Shown here in pieces: positions 12,070-24,332 of a stretch of DNA of 64,000 nt. The translations under genes were made by a program, and so were the position numbers. The first letter of the stretch is position 1; each line of letters starts with the position of its first letter. The stretch comes from Margaritifera margaritifera (lineage: Eukaryota; Mollusca; Bivalvia; Unionida; Margaritiferidae). The notes under the pieces are model-generated. The model saw only the letters and a program-made list of their open reading frames with translations. It searched no databases and was not told where the DNA came from. Location of the stretch: positions 496,001 through 560,000 of the forward strand of contig JAQPZY010001301.1 in the NCBI GenBank assembly GCA_029931535.1, in the 5' to 3' direction.

Positions 12070-13735
12070 GTATTTGTGCTAAACTGTCTAAAACCGGCAA
12101 AAGCAACTCCAATACACAAGAAGAGAGATGTTTGTGATATGAATAACTAATGACCTATATCAGCTTATCATCACTTTTAAAGATACTAGAAAGGCATAAT
12201 TGTAATGAATTTAGGAACTGCCTGGAATATTTCAACTTACTACATTCACGGCAATCAGGATGTCGTGAAGGTCATTCATGGCACTCTATACTAACTAGGA
12301 TGGTGGATGACTGGTTTCATTCCTATCTTGAAGGCAGACAAAATGTTTGTATTTTAAATGAACTTTCATACAAGAAACTCGTAAAGTCAGGTGTTCCACA
12401 AGGATCAGATCTTGGACTATTAATCTTTTTGCTGTACATCAATGATTTACTATCTCACATTGAGCTATTCAATGATTTACCATCTCAAATTGAGCTATTC
12501 AATGATTTACCATCTCAAATTGAGCTATTAAATGATTTACCATCTCACATTGAGCTATTCAATGATTTACCATCTGAAATTGAGATATTCAATGATTTAA
12601 TATCTCAAATTGAGCTATTCAATGATTTACCATCTCAAATTGAGCTATTAAATGATTTTCCATCTCAAATTGAGCTATTCAATGATTTACCATCTCAAAT
12701 TGAGCTATTCAATGATTTACCATCTCAAATTGAGCTAATCAATGATTTACCATCTCAAATTGAGCTATTCAATGATTTACCATCTCAAATTGAGCTATTC
12801 AATGATTTACCATCTCAAATTGAGCTATTCAACACAAACATGTTCGCAGATAACACATTATATAACTTACGATCAACTGACTGTGCGCTTTGCACTAATT
12901 TAAATGGGATTTGATTAAAGGAAACAACTGGTGTGAGTAAAATGGTACTAAGACAAATCCAGCCGAGTCAACAGCCATGAGCATAGGTTGTCAAGCCAAA
13001 GTAAAAGCTGAGAAAAAAAAAACAAGTAATGCTAAAAGCAATAGATATAGAACAGTCTGAAAATGAAAATCTACTAGGCTTCGTGATATGATAGACAATA
13101 TATTGAGCTGGAAAATGAAAGTTGATAATGTCATTAAAAGAGTAAACTCACTGCTTTATCTCTTGAACAGAATAAAACCGTATATCTTTCAACAACATAG
13201 AAATATATTCTACAATGCATATATCGTGCAAAGTCTTGAATACTGCTGTTCTATCTAAGGTAATAGTGATACATACAATCAAGAGAGACTAATGAAGTTT
13301 CAGCAAAATTAGCAGCTATGGTCGTTATTGATGTGATTTAGATACACCATCAACAAATCTTGTAAACCCCTTGGGTGGCTTCCATTTCGAAAGAGAACTC
13401 AATTGCTAAAGGGTCTACTTGTCTACAAATTCTTACATGCGTTTGTTCCTGCTTATTTTAAAAGTAATTTGCAATATGTGCAAAATATACATACATATGA
13501 ATTAAGATCCATCTCAAACAACAACTTATATTTGCCTAAAGCAAATTCTGAGTATAATAAGAAGAGTTTTGCTTCTTCTGGAACCAAACTATGGAATTCC
13601 ATTACACCCTATACAAGGTCAGGTGTCTGGTCAATGGTTTTTATAAAGCATATTAGTCAACAATCTTGCATGATTCTGTATAATTCAGTACTAGTCTTCT
13701 TTAAAACAATGTTTTGCTTCACTACTAATCATTGA
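12070..13735 (+). pseudogene. LINE reverse-transcriptase pseudogene
   Basis: Remnants of a non-LTR reverse transcriptase appear in the correct order but in several frames. They are KPAKATPIHKK near 12090, then RQSGCREGHS, FHSYLEGRQ, SGVPQGSDLGLLIFLLYIND at about 12390-12445, FADN (FADD in active enzymes) at 12843-12854, and after stops LSWKMKVDNVIKRVNSLLYL, SLEYCCS, LGWLPF, LKGLLVYKFLH, RSISNNNLYLP and GTKLWNSI up to about 13620. The segment with the first catalytic Asp is deleted, since MVDDW is joined directly to FHSYLEGRQ. It looks most like a CR1- or Jockey-type clade by memory. It is dead: frameshifts, stops, an internal deletion and a tandem repeat expansion. Confidence 0.88.
12441..12830 (+). 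repeat. 30-bp minisatellite inside the LINE, 13 units
   Basis: Thirteen consecutive 30-base units read aatgatttaccatctcaaat followed by tgagctattc, with few substitutions and no length change. Each unit is ten codons (NDLPSQIELF), so the reading frame of the reverse transcriptase stays open across all 390 bp. It begins at the Asn-Asp of the YIND motif and ends before the FADN motif. In related enzymes this gap holds one such stretch. Confidence 0.95.
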
Positions 13736-14698
13736 ATGACACATGTATGTACTCATCTTTAATGCTTTGCACATATTTTATAGTAGTAGATCAATTATCT
13801 AGTTTTTAATAGTATTGTTGTCTAAAGACACCACAACTTGTAAAAATTGTACTTCATATACGGAAAGCCTCGTGAAAGACTAATCAGGTGATCAAATGAG
13901 CTTCTTTAAAAAATAGGTATTATTAGCATTATTGTTATCATTAAAAAGTCTGCAGTTTCCTGTCTTTACAATAATCCTGATATATTTTTGACTTGGGATC
14001 AAGATATTTCATCAGGCGGTATGAAGATATCGAACATATCATCAATCAACTGCGATGATCTCCCATCATGATGTCTCTGGACTTTTATCTCTGCAAGTGT
14101 CTCTACCTCATGCATATGTGAGGACTTGCAAATTTTAAGCATGCTAGAAACATTATGATCGGACATTTCTAGCACTGAAGACATTATTTTAATGTTCCCT
14201 TCAGAAGTGTTTCAAATTATGTAACCCAATCTGTCAGTAAGAAAGTTAGGTTTGCTATTAAAAATATTTTAATTTAAACAGCATAAGTGTTACTAAAAAA
14301 TAAATGCAACTTAAGTAGGCTAACCAGATTACAGAAGTTTGGTAATTATATATCACTAAATTTATATAAAATATACATTTTTACTCATATTCTGAATACC
14401 TTAATGAAAGATGTAGAGTATCCTTTAATTTTCAGTAATTCCGTTTTGTTACATATTTAATATTATTGTGAGATTTATACAAAATTTGTATATGTGGTAA
14501 ATATTAATAATCGCCTCCATAATGAACTAGGTTTTTTCGTTTCTTATATTATAAGTTTCCATAAAGTATCAATAATTAAATAATTTGCATTTGTTTACCA
14601 GAAATGGAAAAAAAAATCAATAATTATTTATAAAAATTCATTTTTTTTAATCTTCTATTTTTTCACTTCTTACTATCAGACACGGTATGCTTACCCCT

Positions 14699-14747
<49 letters not shown>

Positions 14748-16129
14748 CTTCTGCAAGAAGAAAATAACATTGTCATTTCTTTTTCTACTCAATAAAATAT
14801 GTAACATATATACATACTGGAAAAAATTATTGTTTTCTGAGAGAGAGAGAGAAAGAGAGAGGGTCCCGTCTCATTCTGTCTGCAATTTGGCTTGTGTCTG
14901 ACTCAAAATTCTGACCCTCTGGTTGAAATTTCCTATAGTACACTGAAGCGTAATGATGAATGTTTTCTCACATTTCTGAACGAAAAATGAAGGCCGAGGA
15001 AAAAATGGCGTATTGTGATCACTGGTGTAATTTTCAAACGACAGAACACTCAATGAAAATTTCCTTACCCTAAGATAGAACGTAAAAAGTTGGGCTTACA
15101 CTGACATATTAAGTGTAAACTTTTAATGACGTTTAACACATTTTAGGTTTTAAAGAACAGTGGTTGATATTGCTACGGTGATGGTAATACGCAGCATCTG
15201 AACTGTGTACTGCAGATAGAATGCTCAATGATACAAATGTGAGCAGGTCAAAAAATAACGAATTATGCTACACATTTTTTAACATCAAATAATAAAATTC
15301 CATAACAAAATGAAATGCGCCTTTTTGGCGACAGACCTATTTCGGTCAACGATAGTAACGGCGGATATTTCCTTTGTTGACAGCCTGAAGACTGGTTTAT
15401 TGACACAACAAATTCGCGCAACTTATAATATACAGCAAACTGGAGTAAGGTTTCTTGCCCATAGACTAGATTTGGACATTAGTTTGGAGAGAGGAAATCA
15501 TGATATATTTTATTTAAATTTCAAAGTATTTCTTTTTGTTATGAAGGACTGAGAAGTTTGGGCATCACTCATATATCTCACAGTCGACAATCGGCTTGTA
15601 CACATTTATAATAGCAACGTAATTGTAAACATACTATAGTGGAGTGACATAAAACAAAGACATACCATCGGTTACATATATTAATTGTTACATCAAAAAG
15701 TAGTGGTTAAATATATTGAAATATTGTTATTAAATATATCAGAAAAGACACTTCGACACTGTATGCACCTATACAAAAAACGGGAGAAAGAAATAACAAC
15801 GCCTGTTAATGCCGCTTCCAACTAGTCAGGTGATAAGGGGAATGAATAGAGAGAATTTAAACGGAACCATACAAACATGTTTGAGAGATTCATTTAAAAA
15901 TAGTTGAAGAACTACAAAGTTTATGGTGGCAACAATCAAGATTTTGTATGAATTCTTCATGACATATTACAAGAAGATCATCATTATAAAATTGATATTT
16001 GGCTCAGTGAAAGCTAATTAAACTTAACGATCAGACTTACGAAACGACAGACTCAGGAGTGTAGAAATTGTACATAAAGCTCTAGTGAAATACGACTTGC
16101 CTTGTGTAACAAATCTTCATATTGCCCCT
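13736..16129. other. AT-rich spacer with (ATT)n and short (GA)n
   Basis: It contains (ATT)n at 14697-14748 and an interrupted GA run at 14838-14861. No frame with splice signals or recognisable motifs was found on either strand. Confidence 0.55.
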
Positions 16130-16990
16130 GTTACGACTCTATGGTCTAAGAAAAATGTAACAGAAATTAAGTGAAACCAACAATGTTTATAAAATCAACA
16201 AACAATTTATTTCTAGACAATTAAAGTGAAAATTCTAAAGAAACGTACAGTAATGTGAATTAAAATCCAAATATTCCAATAATCCTAAGTGTCCCAATCA
16301 CAATGAATGTTCTGAATGAATAAATGTTCCGAGTGAATGAATGTTCCGATTGACTGAATGTTCCAAATGAATGGGTAGTTTTGAATGTCCTCATGTACGA
16401 ACGAGAATGTAATCCAGATCATCTTTGAGAATGTACACGGGTATCCTAAAGTTATATATTTAAATCTAAAGGTTAATGAGCACTTTAGGTAACTCCAATG
16501 AATGTTCCAAGAAATAATTCCTTTCGAATTATGTATACAGCAATATAGCATTACGGCAGTACTGCACGATTACAAGATTACAAGGTTACAGCACAACTAC
16601 GATTCCAAAAAATCTGATGATTCCATAGACTGATCATAAAAAGCAGGAATGTTTTCAACACAAGATTTAAAATTGGAATGATTATATTGCGTATATCAAG
16701 TCCTTATATACTATTTGCAAATGGCTTATTTCACAACAGGAAACGTGCCATTAACGACCCAGAATGATATACTAAATGAGTCTTTTGAATGGAAATATTC
16801 TCAAGAAATGGTAAGCAACTCTGACCTTGAACTCAAATGTAGCGAACATCTTGTTTACATCTTAACCAAACTTAAAGTGCGACTTACTATTTTACACAAT
16901 TTTAAAGTACAGTCATAGACCAAAAGGTTAGGCACATTATAGATTCCATATACATAACACCCCTAACAAGGGCAATAAATGTATAATATG
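16130..16990. repeat. dispersed 0.86-kb element, copy 1
   Basis: It starts near tgttacgactctatgg and shares atgtaacannaaa and caaacaatttatttct-like segments, in the same order, with 30125-30992. Both copies carry several diverged gaatgttccga(a/g)tgaat units (here at about 16300-16370). No coding capacity is seen. It could be a non-autonomous DNA element or a solo terminal repeat; boundaries are approximate. Confidence 0.45.
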
Positions 16991-17338
16991 CCTCAGGTGG
17001 ACAATTCGTGATATAACCCGAATAGGAGGGCAATAATTTCATAAAACAATTTATCTAACAGGCTTGTTCAAATGAAAAAAAATTGAAAAATACTTTTGTT
17101 TCCTTCATAGTCATCAGTGTACTAAAAGTTGAAGGAAAAATACATTGAATATTCTCCATAGTTTATATTTTATTAAATCTACACTGGGTTGTTGTGACAT
17201 GCAACTTGCAAAGCAAGTTCATGCCATACATTAATAACAATTATATTTGGTAAGGCTTGAATATTACGGGAGATATTAATGTATTAAAAAATATGTATGC
17301 GTGTATCTGGGACACAATTTGCTCATACTATACATCAG

Positions 17339-17341
<3 letters not shown>

Positions 17342-17371
<30 letters not shown>

Positions 17372-17465
17372 TGTATGTATGTATGTATGTATGTATGTAT
17401 GTATGTATGTATGTATGTATGTATGTATGTATGTATGTATGTATGTATGTATGTATGTATGTATG
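17342..17465. repeat. (TATG)n microsatellite
   Basis: About 31 perfect tetranucleotide units. It explains all the Cys-Met-Tyr-Val frames of this stretch. Confidence 0.97.
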
Positions 17466-17518
17466 CATACGAAGGCTGCTGTCACATCACTTCTTTCCTG
17501 TGTTCTATATTCGGGTAA

Positions 17519-17537
17519 CCCACGGCTAGGCCGTGGG
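17519..17537. other. GC-rich perfect hairpin
   Basis: Eight-base arms cccacggc and gccgtggg flank a 3-base loop, in otherwise AT-rich DNA just beyond the TATG array. Such short hairpins can mark the end of a mobile element, but no partner end was found. Confidence 0.6.
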
Positions 17538-17539
17538 GT

Positions 17540-18846
17540 AGCAGTAACCGGTATTCCACTGAAGAGTGTTGACAAGTGGAATGTTGATTAATGGCGTCCG
17601 ACTCTGTCTCTCGTGCCCGATCAATTAGAACTATGTCACAATGATAGACAGAGAGACATACAGACCGATAGAGACACAGAGCGAGAGAGTCAGATAGAAT
17701 CTTTAAAACCGAATAATTTGACATGTAACATAAAAACTAGACATTGAAAACTGCTCGCATTTATCGTGCCATCCTATATATGAACAAGGAAAGAAAACCT
17801 AGATTGTGAAAAGAAATAGAAATCAATCAACGCAAGGAAAAGTCAAGGTTACTGCGAGAGAGAAATAGAGAGTGAACAGATTTTCGAAATCGATTCAGGG
17901 AATGCACTAAAATGATGGACATTGAAAACTTATTGTGCCAACATGTACATGAACAAATAACAAAAACGTCGAATTGCGAAAAGACAAAAATTAATCAAAG
18001 GTGCGGAAGAAAACCACCAACTTTGTAAAATCTTTACTTCAAAAATTAATTCCAGAAATATACAATATATCTTCGTCAGTATATTCTGTTTGACATACAC
18101 TGGCAATATACCGAAGGCACAAAAGTCCGCAAATATCATTCTAGCACAACATAAATACTTTCCAAAAAATAAGCCATGAAAGTTTCGCAGATAAATTTAA
18201 GTTAGACTGTTTGAACATTTTGTACGTTCAAGTCAATTTTCCTTCAGCAGATTAAACCATGGCACTTTTCTTTAGCAACTGAATTTATGAAGAAACAGTC
18301 CAATTTTCGTGTCAAGTTGTCCAAAACTATTCTTTAAATACGGCATGAATTTCCATTTAATAAGATCATTAAGTACAGGCTTAGATAATGTCTTCACTTC
18401 CCGCCTTGCATTCAACATGGACCAATATGTGTGGCAAAAAATGATGTACAAGAGTCTTCTCCTAAAAGCATGACAGTGCTGTCCAAAATACACGTACCAA
18501 TGACGTATTAATAAACAATATGGCAGAGACAGTGTTATAATCACGTGAGCAATAACAAATGATTGTCTGAATTTGACCTGATGATGCAAGATTTAAAAAA
18601 CAGGAACTGGAATGATGGTCAAAGGCGTGCATAAGGGTAACATATGTGACTACGGTGAAAGAAGAAAGTTTATTATATAAAATCGGAAAGGCTACCGCTG
18701 TCATGCAGTAAATCAGTTACACTATTCTTTCGTGTGTTTGCAGTAATATAGTAGAATGGATGACTCAAAGGGTATTGACAGAGAAATCTTGGACGTTAAA
18801 GCGCCCTCGATTTCCCAACCAATACCCTTTTCACTGCCCCATTCTA

Positions 18847-18937
<91 letters not shown>

Positions 18938-20080
18938 CATTTGGTTAAACGTCAGCAGAATTCTTGTTATATTGTGTCCATTGATAGTCAAGTTCGAAAA
19001 TTATCAAGATGAAGAATTGCAAATGTCTTTAGAAACATGAACCTTTCCAAATAAACGTAAACATGTAGTACTACAAGATACAAGATTAAAGGTAAAGATG
19101 TTACAAATTCATTAAAAGGTAGATATAAAAAACATGTTTTTTTGTGTATAAGATATGCATATTTGAAAAGGAAGTGTTGTAACACTTATCAACAAGGTTA
19201 AATCTACCAACTGTGATAATTTTTCTCTATTATTTCATTTTATCAACTTGAAAATGATATATTCTTACAAATGAAAACTAACTGGTTGTTGAGGTTTTAT
19301 ACTATATAATGGTGTGATTAATAAACAAAAGCCAGAGAGAAAAAAAAAGACAATGACTCTGATGTGATATAAATTGGTCTGATTGTTTACTTAAACGTGT
19401 TGCGCAATTTTCAGTCTAACGAACTGGTTTCATTCAGATCAAGTTACTGCCAATGTTTTCCGAATGGTCCATAAACCATTTTGTTGGGCAAAAAAAAAAA
19501 AATGCAGATGCAAATACTATGATTGGTCAAGTAGGATCACGATAAAATCAATGCATGGAGGAGGCAAAATTTTGGTGCACAATAGGTATCGAGAGAATAG
19601 AAAAGGCGAAAGAAAAAAACTAAAGATCTATGGAGCGAACCGTGATAAGGCAAGAGACAAAAATTATATTCTTTAGAATTAAGACGGAGTGACTGAAGAA
19701 AAAAATGAATGTGGCTAATATCAAAGAGAATTATGGCAATTTTATCAGTGAGAAATCACCAGAATTGAGTAACTGCATGACCGAAACGTCATGGCGGTCT
19801 GTTACGATCAGGAAGACTTGTCAATCACTGTTACCTACCTGGTACAGGCGATGAGACTAACTTATTCTTATGGAAACAGTGTAACAGGAGGAAACCGCAT
19901 GGGATTGGATCTAGCAAAGACATATAACACAAGCACGTGCATCAGCTGTTTATTTATAATAGAAATAAATGGTGATAAATGGTGATCGAATCTCTGGCAC
20001 TCTACCTTACACGCTTACTTTCATCTCTCATAAGCTAAACTGTAAAACCTGAAAAATGTACCCCACTCATGCGCATGAAG
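17540..20080. other. spacer with a (TA)n tract
   Basis: It contains a (TA)n run at 18849-18934 and A-rich runs. No coding exon could be supported, though the frame around 19791-19980 has an unremarkable composition and was left out. Confidence 0.5.
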
Positions 20081-20087
20081 TTCATTA

Positions 20088-20340
20088 ACGGATATAACAA
20101 ATGATATCGTTCTTTAACGGATACGATAAAAGTATGGATTTTCAAGAAATAATCATAAATGATATCGTTTATCAATGGATATTTTTAATGCATGGATTTA
20201 TCAACAGATATGATCCATGTATGAATTTATCAGCATATACAATTGATGTATGTATTTACAAACAAATATGATCCATGTAGGGAATTATCAACAAATATTA
20301 GAAATGCGTGGATTTATCAGCATATATGATAAAGTATTGC
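20088..20340. repeat. degenerate minisatellite, 29-31-bp unit
   Basis: Units of the type gcatggatttatcaacagat plus atgatccat recur near 20190, 20219, 20248, 20277 and 20308, and earlier as more diverged copies. A (TA)n tract (20410-20488) follows. Confidence 0.75.
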
Positions 20341-20405
20341 TCTTCAACAAGTATGATGGTGTATTAGACTGTCACGCATATAATAACATTGTCATTTAGA
20401 TTCAA

Positions 20406-20409
<4 letters not shown>

Positions 20410-20488
<79 letters not shown>
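20410..20488. repeat. (TA)n microsatellite
   Basis: About 39 TA units end 26 bp upstream of the acceptor of the coding exon at 20515. Confidence 0.95.
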
Positions 20489-20490
<2 letters not shown>

Positions 20491-20514
20491 TCATCATATC
20501 AACATCATCAACAG

Positions 20515-20659
20515 ATATTATGCTGTTATCTCGTGGCATCCAGACGATGAGTACGAATACTTCCGATCCACTGTTCCTGATGAATGGTCGACAAATGATC
20601 TCATCTCGTCCACTCCTCCCGACCGGTTGAAGAATCCATTGGGAACCTACCTGCTCTGA
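20515..20659 (+). CDS. terminal exon of an unrecognised gene
   Basis: The acceptor catcaacag ends at 20514 and opens a phase-2 exon of 47 codons ending in TGA at 20657-20659. The peptide begins YYAVISWHPDDEYEYF, continues through VPDEWSTND, and ends PLGTYLL. Its base composition (near 50% GC, varied codons) stands out sharply from the AT-rich surroundings. An aataaa lies 50 bases after the stop. No family was recognised, and the upstream exons were not found in the window, since the next 2 kb upstream is repeat-rich. It may be the last exon of a host gene, or an exon of a mobile element or retained pseudogene. Confidence 0.5.
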
Positions 20660-20708
20660 AGACCTGTTCCTCTAACCAGCGTCATCATTGACCGCAATAT
20701 CTAGGCTA

Positions 20709-20714
20709 AATAAA
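20709..20714 (+). promoter_or_regulatory. possible poly(A) signal
   Basis: The hexamer aataaa occurs 49 bases past the stop of the preceding exon, in an ordinary position for a short 3' untranslated region. Confidence 0.4.
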
Positions 20715-22489
20715 CCCACGTAGTTCAACAAGTCCCTGAAAAAGTTAAAAATACAATAACTGAGCCGTCTAATACATGCGATACGTATGCGGGTACATTG
20801 ATATTCATTTATGCACGCGTGCACATGAACTGATTTTGTTACACATTTAATTCGGTACGAGATTATTATTATAATAACTACGTTCGTATACGAATTTGTC
20901 TATGACAAGAATAATCGCACTGGATTATAAAAGCTCGACCGTTTCTCATGGTTTAATGCGTACAGCAAATCCTTAAATTCAACTTGTCTAATCTGAATAT
21001 TATATCCGATAGTATGGCGTTTTGTGACAAAGTTCGGACTGTCTGGAACAATTTTGAATAAATTCCGAACATTCTATATATAAAAAGTTTTCACACATGG
21101 TACGGATAGAAATAGGGAATAAAGTTGTACATTTTCCAATAACTCTACAGCCGAAAATTGTTTTGTAAAGTAGACAGCTTCCTGACAAAGGGTCGTCTGC
21201 ATTGTGATGATATAGAAGAAACTGGAACTATAAGCACCACATAGGGGTCAAACCCATTACCAAAGAACTCATGGTGAACGAGCGCCCCACCCCCACCCCC
21301 ACACCCACACACACACTGCCGGCGCTTTGTGCGTACTGCAATGAGTGAACAGAAATCTGTATTTCGAAATTACCAACGCTGACAACTATACACCGTGGTA
21401 AACGCTATACGCGGCTAAGAACCCCGTCTCCATTTATGTTAATATATAATTTAAATGTATTTTCTTGCACACAATTCCATGACAAAAACGTTCATGGAGT
21501 ACTCGAGGAAATCCAGCTAACATATCTAATTCTGAAGCTGTGAAGAAGACATTTTCAAACAGGTTCAGGTAGGAGACAGACAACACAAGTGCGATGGACA
21601 CACTGACTGACGGACTGACGAGCAAATCAAATAATACGTACTATTTACAATACTGTTATCAGTGGCATAAAGATGCTTCATAGTCCACAGTCACCTAACT
21701 GTGGAGAAGTGATACGAGAATAGTAGGCAAAAATGCATTTCTATTCTTACTCTGTATTGAACCTAATAAATAATAGTTCAACTCAAAGGAGTGGTGAAAA
21801 TGAATGACTACAACAATTTCATTACTGAAAGTGAAATAGACCCATAACAATTGACAACAAATACTTCCTTTTAAAATATCCTGCAAACACAATGTTTATA
21901 TAACAAAGAGTACTTGCTTTTAAATACGCATGTGTTTAATTAAATCTCCACAGCGTCGGCTTTTTTTTATATCCATCCATTTTTCGATCCGTCCAATATA
22001 GAATTACCACTTAAATCATACAAGTAGTTTTTCATACATTACATCCATTGGTAGTTTCTTTTCTATTACGGGCTGGAGAACGTAAAACTGCCAACGTCAC
22101 TTATTCATTATACACTCTCCAGAGAGTTACCTTTTTTTGTCTTTATCGGTGCATTTCCTTTCCATCCATTATTCACAGTAGAATCTCCAGACATGTTCTA
22201 AGATATTTCCAGATATTCCACAAGATTCTAAAGAGATTTACAGACATTCCATAAGACTTATGAAGACTTATGAATCTCGATCAGTCTATTACTGTCAGCA
22301 TGGAGAACACGAAGCTTCGTCCATTGGCGATTCCTGCAACTTTATTTGAACTTTAGAGCTATTCTGCGTGTACACTTGTTCATGTTCTTACATCAACCAA
22401 TACACGCGCAGCAATGGTATCAATGCTGATGAGGAAGTACGAGTTGAGCTTGTCCTTAAAGGGACGTAAGCAATGATGCAAAATTAGAA
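20715..22489. other. spacer without recognised features
   Basis: AT-rich unique-looking sequence with one C/A-rich run near 21283-21317. No exon or element was recognised. Confidence 0.5.
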
Positions 22490-22559
22490 ATGTTAATGTT
22501 GGGAAGCTGCGGTTGCTATTCCTTTTTATCTTCTTTTTCTTCTTCTTCTTCTTGTTTCT

Positions 22560-22725
22560 GGGGAGGTGCTGTTGCTATTTGTCTTCTTCTTCTTGGGGAG
22601 CCGTGGTTGCTTTTCATCTTCTTCTTGGGGAGCCGCTGTTGCTATTCATCTTCTGCTTGGGGAGCCGCGTCTGCTATTCATCTTCTTCTTGGGGAGCCGC
22701 AGTTGCTGTGCTTCTTCTACCTCGT
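22560..22725. repeat. 32-bp minisatellite
   Basis: Units of ggggagccgctgttgctatt plus catcttcttctt start at 22595, 22627, 22659 and 22691, with a diverged unit at 22560 and CTT-rich sequence in front. Two frames remain open through it and give false Leu/Ser/Gly-rich proteins. Confidence 0.85.
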
Positions 22726-23170
22726 AATGTCAGCAGTTACCTTCCTTCCATCAGCAAGCATCATGTAAATTGTATTCATTAGCGAAAAATCCAAACTGGT
22801 TTCAGAAAACCACGTTTCACATGTTTTATAAATTTCTATATAACCGATCAAACGTTTTCTAACATTAACTTGCATGGGATGGGAAAATCAAGTTTGGTCT
22901 ATGGTGGATTAAAAATACCTTTCGCTGCTTCTTCATTTATTAACTTGTATAGTTTTACATCACTCATTTTTAAATGCATGTATTTAGCATATATACCACT
23001 TTTTATATATCGGTTTTGTTTTAATTTATTAATTTATTTATACTATTGGGAAGAGTTTGGAGAAAATATTATTTTTTCATTTCTAAAAAAATATTTTGTT
23101 TGAAATCAAGTGAGCTATACATGTACGCATGCAGACCCACAAATATGTATGTATATATGTATGTTTGTAT

Positions 23171-23173
<3 letters not shown>
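22726..23173. other. spacer
   Basis: AT-rich sequence with no exon or repeat structure that could be supported. Confidence 0.5.
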
Positions 23174-23210
<37 letters not shown>

Positions 23211-23464
23211 ACAAATATACACCAAACAGAGCGGAGAGTACTATCCCTGGATCCTACAGCAAAATGTTTAAATACGAATAAATATTATTAGAGAAGTTTA
23301 ACCATACGCACATCACCAAAAAATGGTGCTACGAAGCCGGTGGTATAGACATTCGTGCGTGGCAGACATACCCGCATGTCGACCCAGTAATTAATTATCA
23401 TTACACAGTCCATCTGGATTCCTACTAGAGAAATCAAGGTATATGGAAGTTACTATAGAGAATT

Positions 23465-23542
<78 letters not shown>
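23174..23542. repeat. dispersed repeat copy between (GA)n and (TA)n
   Basis: A (GA)n run (23174-23206) is followed by the third copy of the family seen at 5515-6005 (23207-23467), then a (TA)n run (23468-23542). In this copy the accaaacagagcggagagta segment precedes the tacccgcatgtcgacccag segment, the reverse of the order at 5.5 kb, which suggests the family can exist as head-to-tail units. The tRNA-like head seen at 5436-5516 is absent. Confidence 0.7.
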
Positions 23543-23544
<2 letters not shown>

Positions 23545-24107
23545 ATATATACGCCACTGTATAATTTTAGTCAATATCTTGGTTGCATGCAGAACATATC
23601 CATTTTCCCAATAACTACTAATCATCAACTAGTATTCACAAGTCGAAGCTTAAAGAAATTTTCACAGTCACTTAAATCAATCCCAGACAGTAAGTAGTAA
23701 GTGCATGTTTTTTTTTAAAGAATGTATATATGAGCACCAATTGCAATACAAAAGAGACATATTATTAGTCCATTTTTCATCAAAGATTATCACTATCTTC
23801 CCTTAATCCTTATGAACTTATTGTATTTGTATATGCTTTTATCCTCCAGTAATTTATTCTCAAAATATATCCACATATGAAGGTACTGGAAAAGAAAACG
23901 AAATGTGGCTCATTGTTTCCCTATTATCATAAAGAACCAAGTAGGCTTTCTATTTTGTATCACGCTCACCTACTATACTTTGATTTATTTTGCATAAAAT
24001 TGCTTTTATCCGGAACATGTGTAGTTGTTGACCCAGGTATTGCCATTAATAATACAAAAGAAGTATAAAGATGTCTCCAGTAGTGCGTTTCCGGTATTTT
24101 CCAGTTC

Positions 24108-24109
<2 letters not shown>

Positions 24110-24146
<37 letters not shown>
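24110..24146. repeat. (ATT)n microsatellite
   Basis: About 12 units, interrupted on the right by a short inserted element; further ATT units resume after 24334. Confidence 0.9.
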
Positions 24147-24332
24147 CAGTGGCGAAGCGAGGGTTTGAGGATCGTGGGGGCAATGCCATTGTTTTTATGT
24201 CATTTGCCAACATCAGCCCCCTCCCTATCTAAACCTTGAAACCGGGGGCTTAGATTGGAGGGTGGTGGTGGTGGTTGTGGGGGGGGGGGGGAAGCTACTG
24301 ACAACACCCTCCCCTCATTCGCGCCGCCACAG
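24147..24332. mobile_element. 186-bp hAT-like MITE inside an (ATT)n tract
   Basis: The left end cagtggcgaagcgaggg matches the reverse complement of the right end, ctgtggcggcgcgaatgagg, with mismatches. The flanks attattat and gttattat would be an 8-bp target duplication with one change, although inside an ATT tract this is weak evidence. The body is GC-rich with a 12-G run and has no coding capacity. The cagtggcg start is recalled from hAT superfamily ends. Confidence 0.5.

Noticed and set aside
12441..12830. CRISPR-like array of 30-bp repeats
   Set aside because: Units are directly adjacent with no spacers, keep a reading frame and lie in a eukaryotic LINE.
17257..17591. Open frames over the (TATG)n array
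   Set aside because: Repeat artefact on both strands; no splice or start context.
19791..19985. 64-codon frame with ordinary composition
   Set aside because: No acceptor or donor that would connect it to the exon at 20515, and no recognised motif.
22490..22782. Two overlapping hydrophobic frames with Leu, Ser and Gly
   Set aside because: Translations of a 32-bp minisatellite in two frames, without a start context or partner exons.
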